Below are positions 63,862-64,000 of a DNA stretch of 64,000 bases, piece after piece (the first letter of the stretch is position 1; every line of letters starts with the position of its first letter). The stretch comes from Phycisphaerae bacterium (GTDB lineage: Bacteria > Planctomycetota > Phycisphaerae > Phycisphaerales > UBA1924): the NCBI GenBank assembly GCA_016793805.1, contig JAEUIZ010000044.1, positions 40,911 to 104,910 on the forward strand, in the 5' to 3' direction. The notes under the pieces were generated by a model. It worked only from the letters and a program-made list of their open reading frames with translations, was not told the origin of the DNA and ran no database searches. The position numbers and the translations under genes are program-made.

Positions 63862-64000
63862 GAGACTGTTTCAGAACGTGAGTATCGACCGATGAGCAAT
63901 GCCGTCAACACCAGTGCAAGGAGGCACGATCATGGCGGCGGAGCTGCTCCCGGAAGCGTTGTGGGAAGAGATCGAACCATTGTTGCCGCCCCCGTCTCGG
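63862..64000 (+). mobile_element. Left end of an IS5-family insertion sequence (cut by window edge)
   Basis: The sequence from GAGACTGTTTCAGAACGTGAG onward resembles an IS5-family terminal repeat, and a transposase start follows 70 bp inside. It interrupts the pseudopilin-like frame. The flanking TAA/TA could be the target duplication. The right end is outside the window. Confidence 0.75.
63932..64000 (+). CDS. IS5-family transposase, N-terminal fragment
   Basis: Only 23 codons are in the window, starting at ATG after AAGGAGG. The sequence (LLPEALWEEIEPLLPPP) is the typical N-terminus of IS5/IS427-like DDE transposases. The catalytic domain lies beyond the window edge. Confidence 0.75.
   Translation, partial: MAAELLPEALWEEIEPLLPPPSR

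Noticed and set aside
1..64000. tRNA, rRNA, 4.5S RNA and CRISPR arrays
   Set aside because: No cloverleaf-like sequence, conserved rRNA stretch, SRP RNA tetraloop region or regular repeat-spacer pattern was recognised by eye; a covariance-model search could still find a small RNA.

Overview
The window is a high-GC, gene-dense bacterial chromosome segment, most likely from a planctomycete of the Phycisphaerae/Phycisphaerales. The lineage call rests on secreted proteins ending in cysteine-containing dockerin-like repeats that finish in GCP, a tandem set of '[28 protein letters not shown]'-type pseudopilins, a planctomycete-style ECF sigma factor followed by a kinase-leader-like small gene, and a type III glutamine synthetase. 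No rRNA, tRNA, CRISPR array or prophage was recognised.

Layout. 0-7.1 kb: a partial undecaprenyl-phosphate sugar transferase, an S41 C-terminal processing protease, tsaD, a short GGQ release-factor-like protein and, convergent to it, a large solitary Eco57I-class N6-adenine methyltransferase. 7.2-10.8 kb (minus strand): sirtuin deacylase, TPR lipoprotein, exported unknown protein, folK. 10.8-21.2 kb (minus strand): a flagellar regulation/export operon, transcribed fliN-fliO-fliP-fliQ-fliR-flhB-flhA-flhF-flhG-small membrane protein-fliA, with ATGA couplings at several junctions. 21.4-27.1 kb: a GH15 glucoamylase-like enzyme diverging from three tandem pseudopilin paralogues, the first ended early by an amber codon. 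27.1-35.3 kb: tRNA-dihydrouridine synthase, a PilT/PilU-type ATPase, two exported dockerin-tailed proteins (one with a CxxCH haem motif), an exported peptidyl-prolyl isomerase, ffh and small unknowns. 35.5-44.3 kb (plus strand): glnN, a glycosyltransferase/methyltransferase fusion, miaA, an enlarged RseP-like site-2 protease, an alpha/beta hydrolase and deoC. 44.4-46.3 kb: two adjacent choice-of-anchor-J proteins with paired dockerin-like repeats. 46.3-52.7 kb (minus strand): a soluble histidine kinase/sigma-54 response regulator pair, ileS and an unknown. 52.8-57.2 kb: HEAT-repeat protein, small membrane protein, ECF sigma factor, truncated kinase leader, OmpH/Skp-like chaperone. 57.2-63.4 kb: two glycosyltransferases, gnd and mnmG. 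The right edge is a pseudopilin-like gene cut by an IS5-type insertion sequence.

Most genes are housekeeping. The accessory material is the surface/secretion part: pseudopilins, a PilT-type motor, dockerin-tailed exported proteins and glycosyltransferases. The most interesting non-gene signals are a recurring promoter layout (CTTGCA, 16-17 bp, then an A/T-rich -10 box) upstream of four genes or operons, and six genes whose start codon sits only 5-7 nt after a TAnnnT box with no clear Shine-Dalgarno, which suggests leaderless transcripts.
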